DNA from: Piromyces finnis
Lineage: Eukaryota > Neocallimastigomycota > Neocallimastigomycetes > Neocallimastigales > Neocallimastigaceae
Length of the DNA stretch: 64,000 bases
Direction of reading: 5' to 3'
NCBI GenBank assembly: GCA_002104945.1
Contig: MCFH01000011.1
Span: 691,501-755,500 of the forward strand
Positions 63,501 to 64,000 of the stretch are shown here, piece by piece. Within the stretch, counting starts at the first letter, position 1. Every line of letters begins with the position of its first letter. The notes beneath the pieces were generated by a model that saw only the letters and a program-made list of their open reading frames with translations, was not told where the DNA came from and did not search any database. Position numbers and translations under genes: made by a program.

Positions 63501-64000
63501 TTAAAATAAATTGTTTCTTTTATTTATTATTCATTATTATTTTAAAACATATTAATATTTTATTTTAAAAAGTTAAAACAGAAAGAAAATTATAAATACA
63601 TGTAATTATTTCCTAATTTAAAAATCAATCAATACTTTTAATAAATGTATTAAATAAAGAGTTGATTCAAAAATATATTTTAAAATTGTGTTTTTAAAAC
63701 ATAACTTTTATATTTTGTTAATAATCGTTATGTCGAATTAAAATATTTCAAATAACTTTATAATAAAAATTTATTTTAAATCTTTTTTTTTTATATAAAT
63801 TGATAAGAATATTATCACTTTTATAATTATTTAATTATAAATTAAGATAATATTAAACACTTATCATATGAAGTCAACTGCCTATTTAAAAAAAAAAAAA
63901 AAAAAAAAAATTATTAGCTTATAAATTCGTCTGGAATCCGAATTTAGAGGAGGAGCTTGTAATGAGGTATATCTAATGATAAGGGTTAGACTAGAAAATC
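60528..64000. other. AT-rich, probably decayed retroelement sequence
   Basis: No gene is supported in 3.5 kb. Recurring stretches suggest worn repeats: taaccct.aaa..aactta at about 62522 and 63322, and tataaatacatgtaa near 62949 and 63591, each with T-rich lead sequence and a later aataaaga. An imperfect hairpin GATTAC/GTAATC spans about 62300-62350. A minus-strand B-box-like site lies near 60878-60888. After a poly-A tract (about 63890-63911) a less AT-rich segment begins and runs off the window. Confidence 0.45.

Overview
The window is nuclear DNA of a eukaryote with extremely AT-rich intergenic sequence, GT-AG introns and secreted proteins built from fungal dockerins (CBM10-type), six-cysteine CBM1-like modules and long Thr-rich linkers. 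This combination is characteristic of anaerobic gut fungi (Neocallimastigomycota), which assemble cellulosomes. The assignment rests on domain content; the genus cannot be read from the sequence.

Layout. Nine secreted-protein genes all lie on the plus strand between about 2.2 and 52.7 kb. Six have no recognisable catalytic domain: an N-terminal dockerin pair followed by 2 to 8 CBM1-like modules (2188-3581, 6498-8141, 9325-11023, 25899-27136, 37937-39698, 43564-45863). Three have a CotH kinase-like domain, then three dockerin-like modules, a Thr-rich linker and 2 to 5 CBM1-like modules (13044-16201, 19156-23016, 49462-52680). The first three genes are near-identical tandem copies that differ mainly in linker length. 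Every gene has a tiny first exon coding for most of the signal peptide (34 nt in eight genes, 43 nt in one) followed by a phase-1 intron; the CotH genes share a second intron at one fixed position. A lone minus-strand gene for a divergent ubiquitin (4220-4462) lies between the first two copies.

Mobile DNA. At 27.9-35.2 kb an apparently intact 1514-residue LINE (28065-33644) seems to be inserted in the 5' UTR of a chimeric, non-autonomous LINE derivative. A second LINE (53680-59847) is about as complete but dead: it has a 1-nt deletion and carries a 595-bp tRNA-derived SINE (58731-59325). A 5'-truncated minus-strand SINE copy lies at 35536-35781, and an old LINE scrap at 40362-40515. From about 60.2 kb to the end the window holds a copia-type gag fragment and AT-rich decayed repeats, without further genes I can support.

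Reading of the locus. The genes look like a locally expanded family of non-catalytic cellulosome components: dockerins would attach them to the complex and CBM1 arrays would bind polysaccharide, with CotH domains adding a possible kinase activity. Thr-codon slippage, module duplication and gene conversion appear to be remodelling them. The dockerin and CBM1 roles follow from the families; the function of the cluster as a whole is inference.
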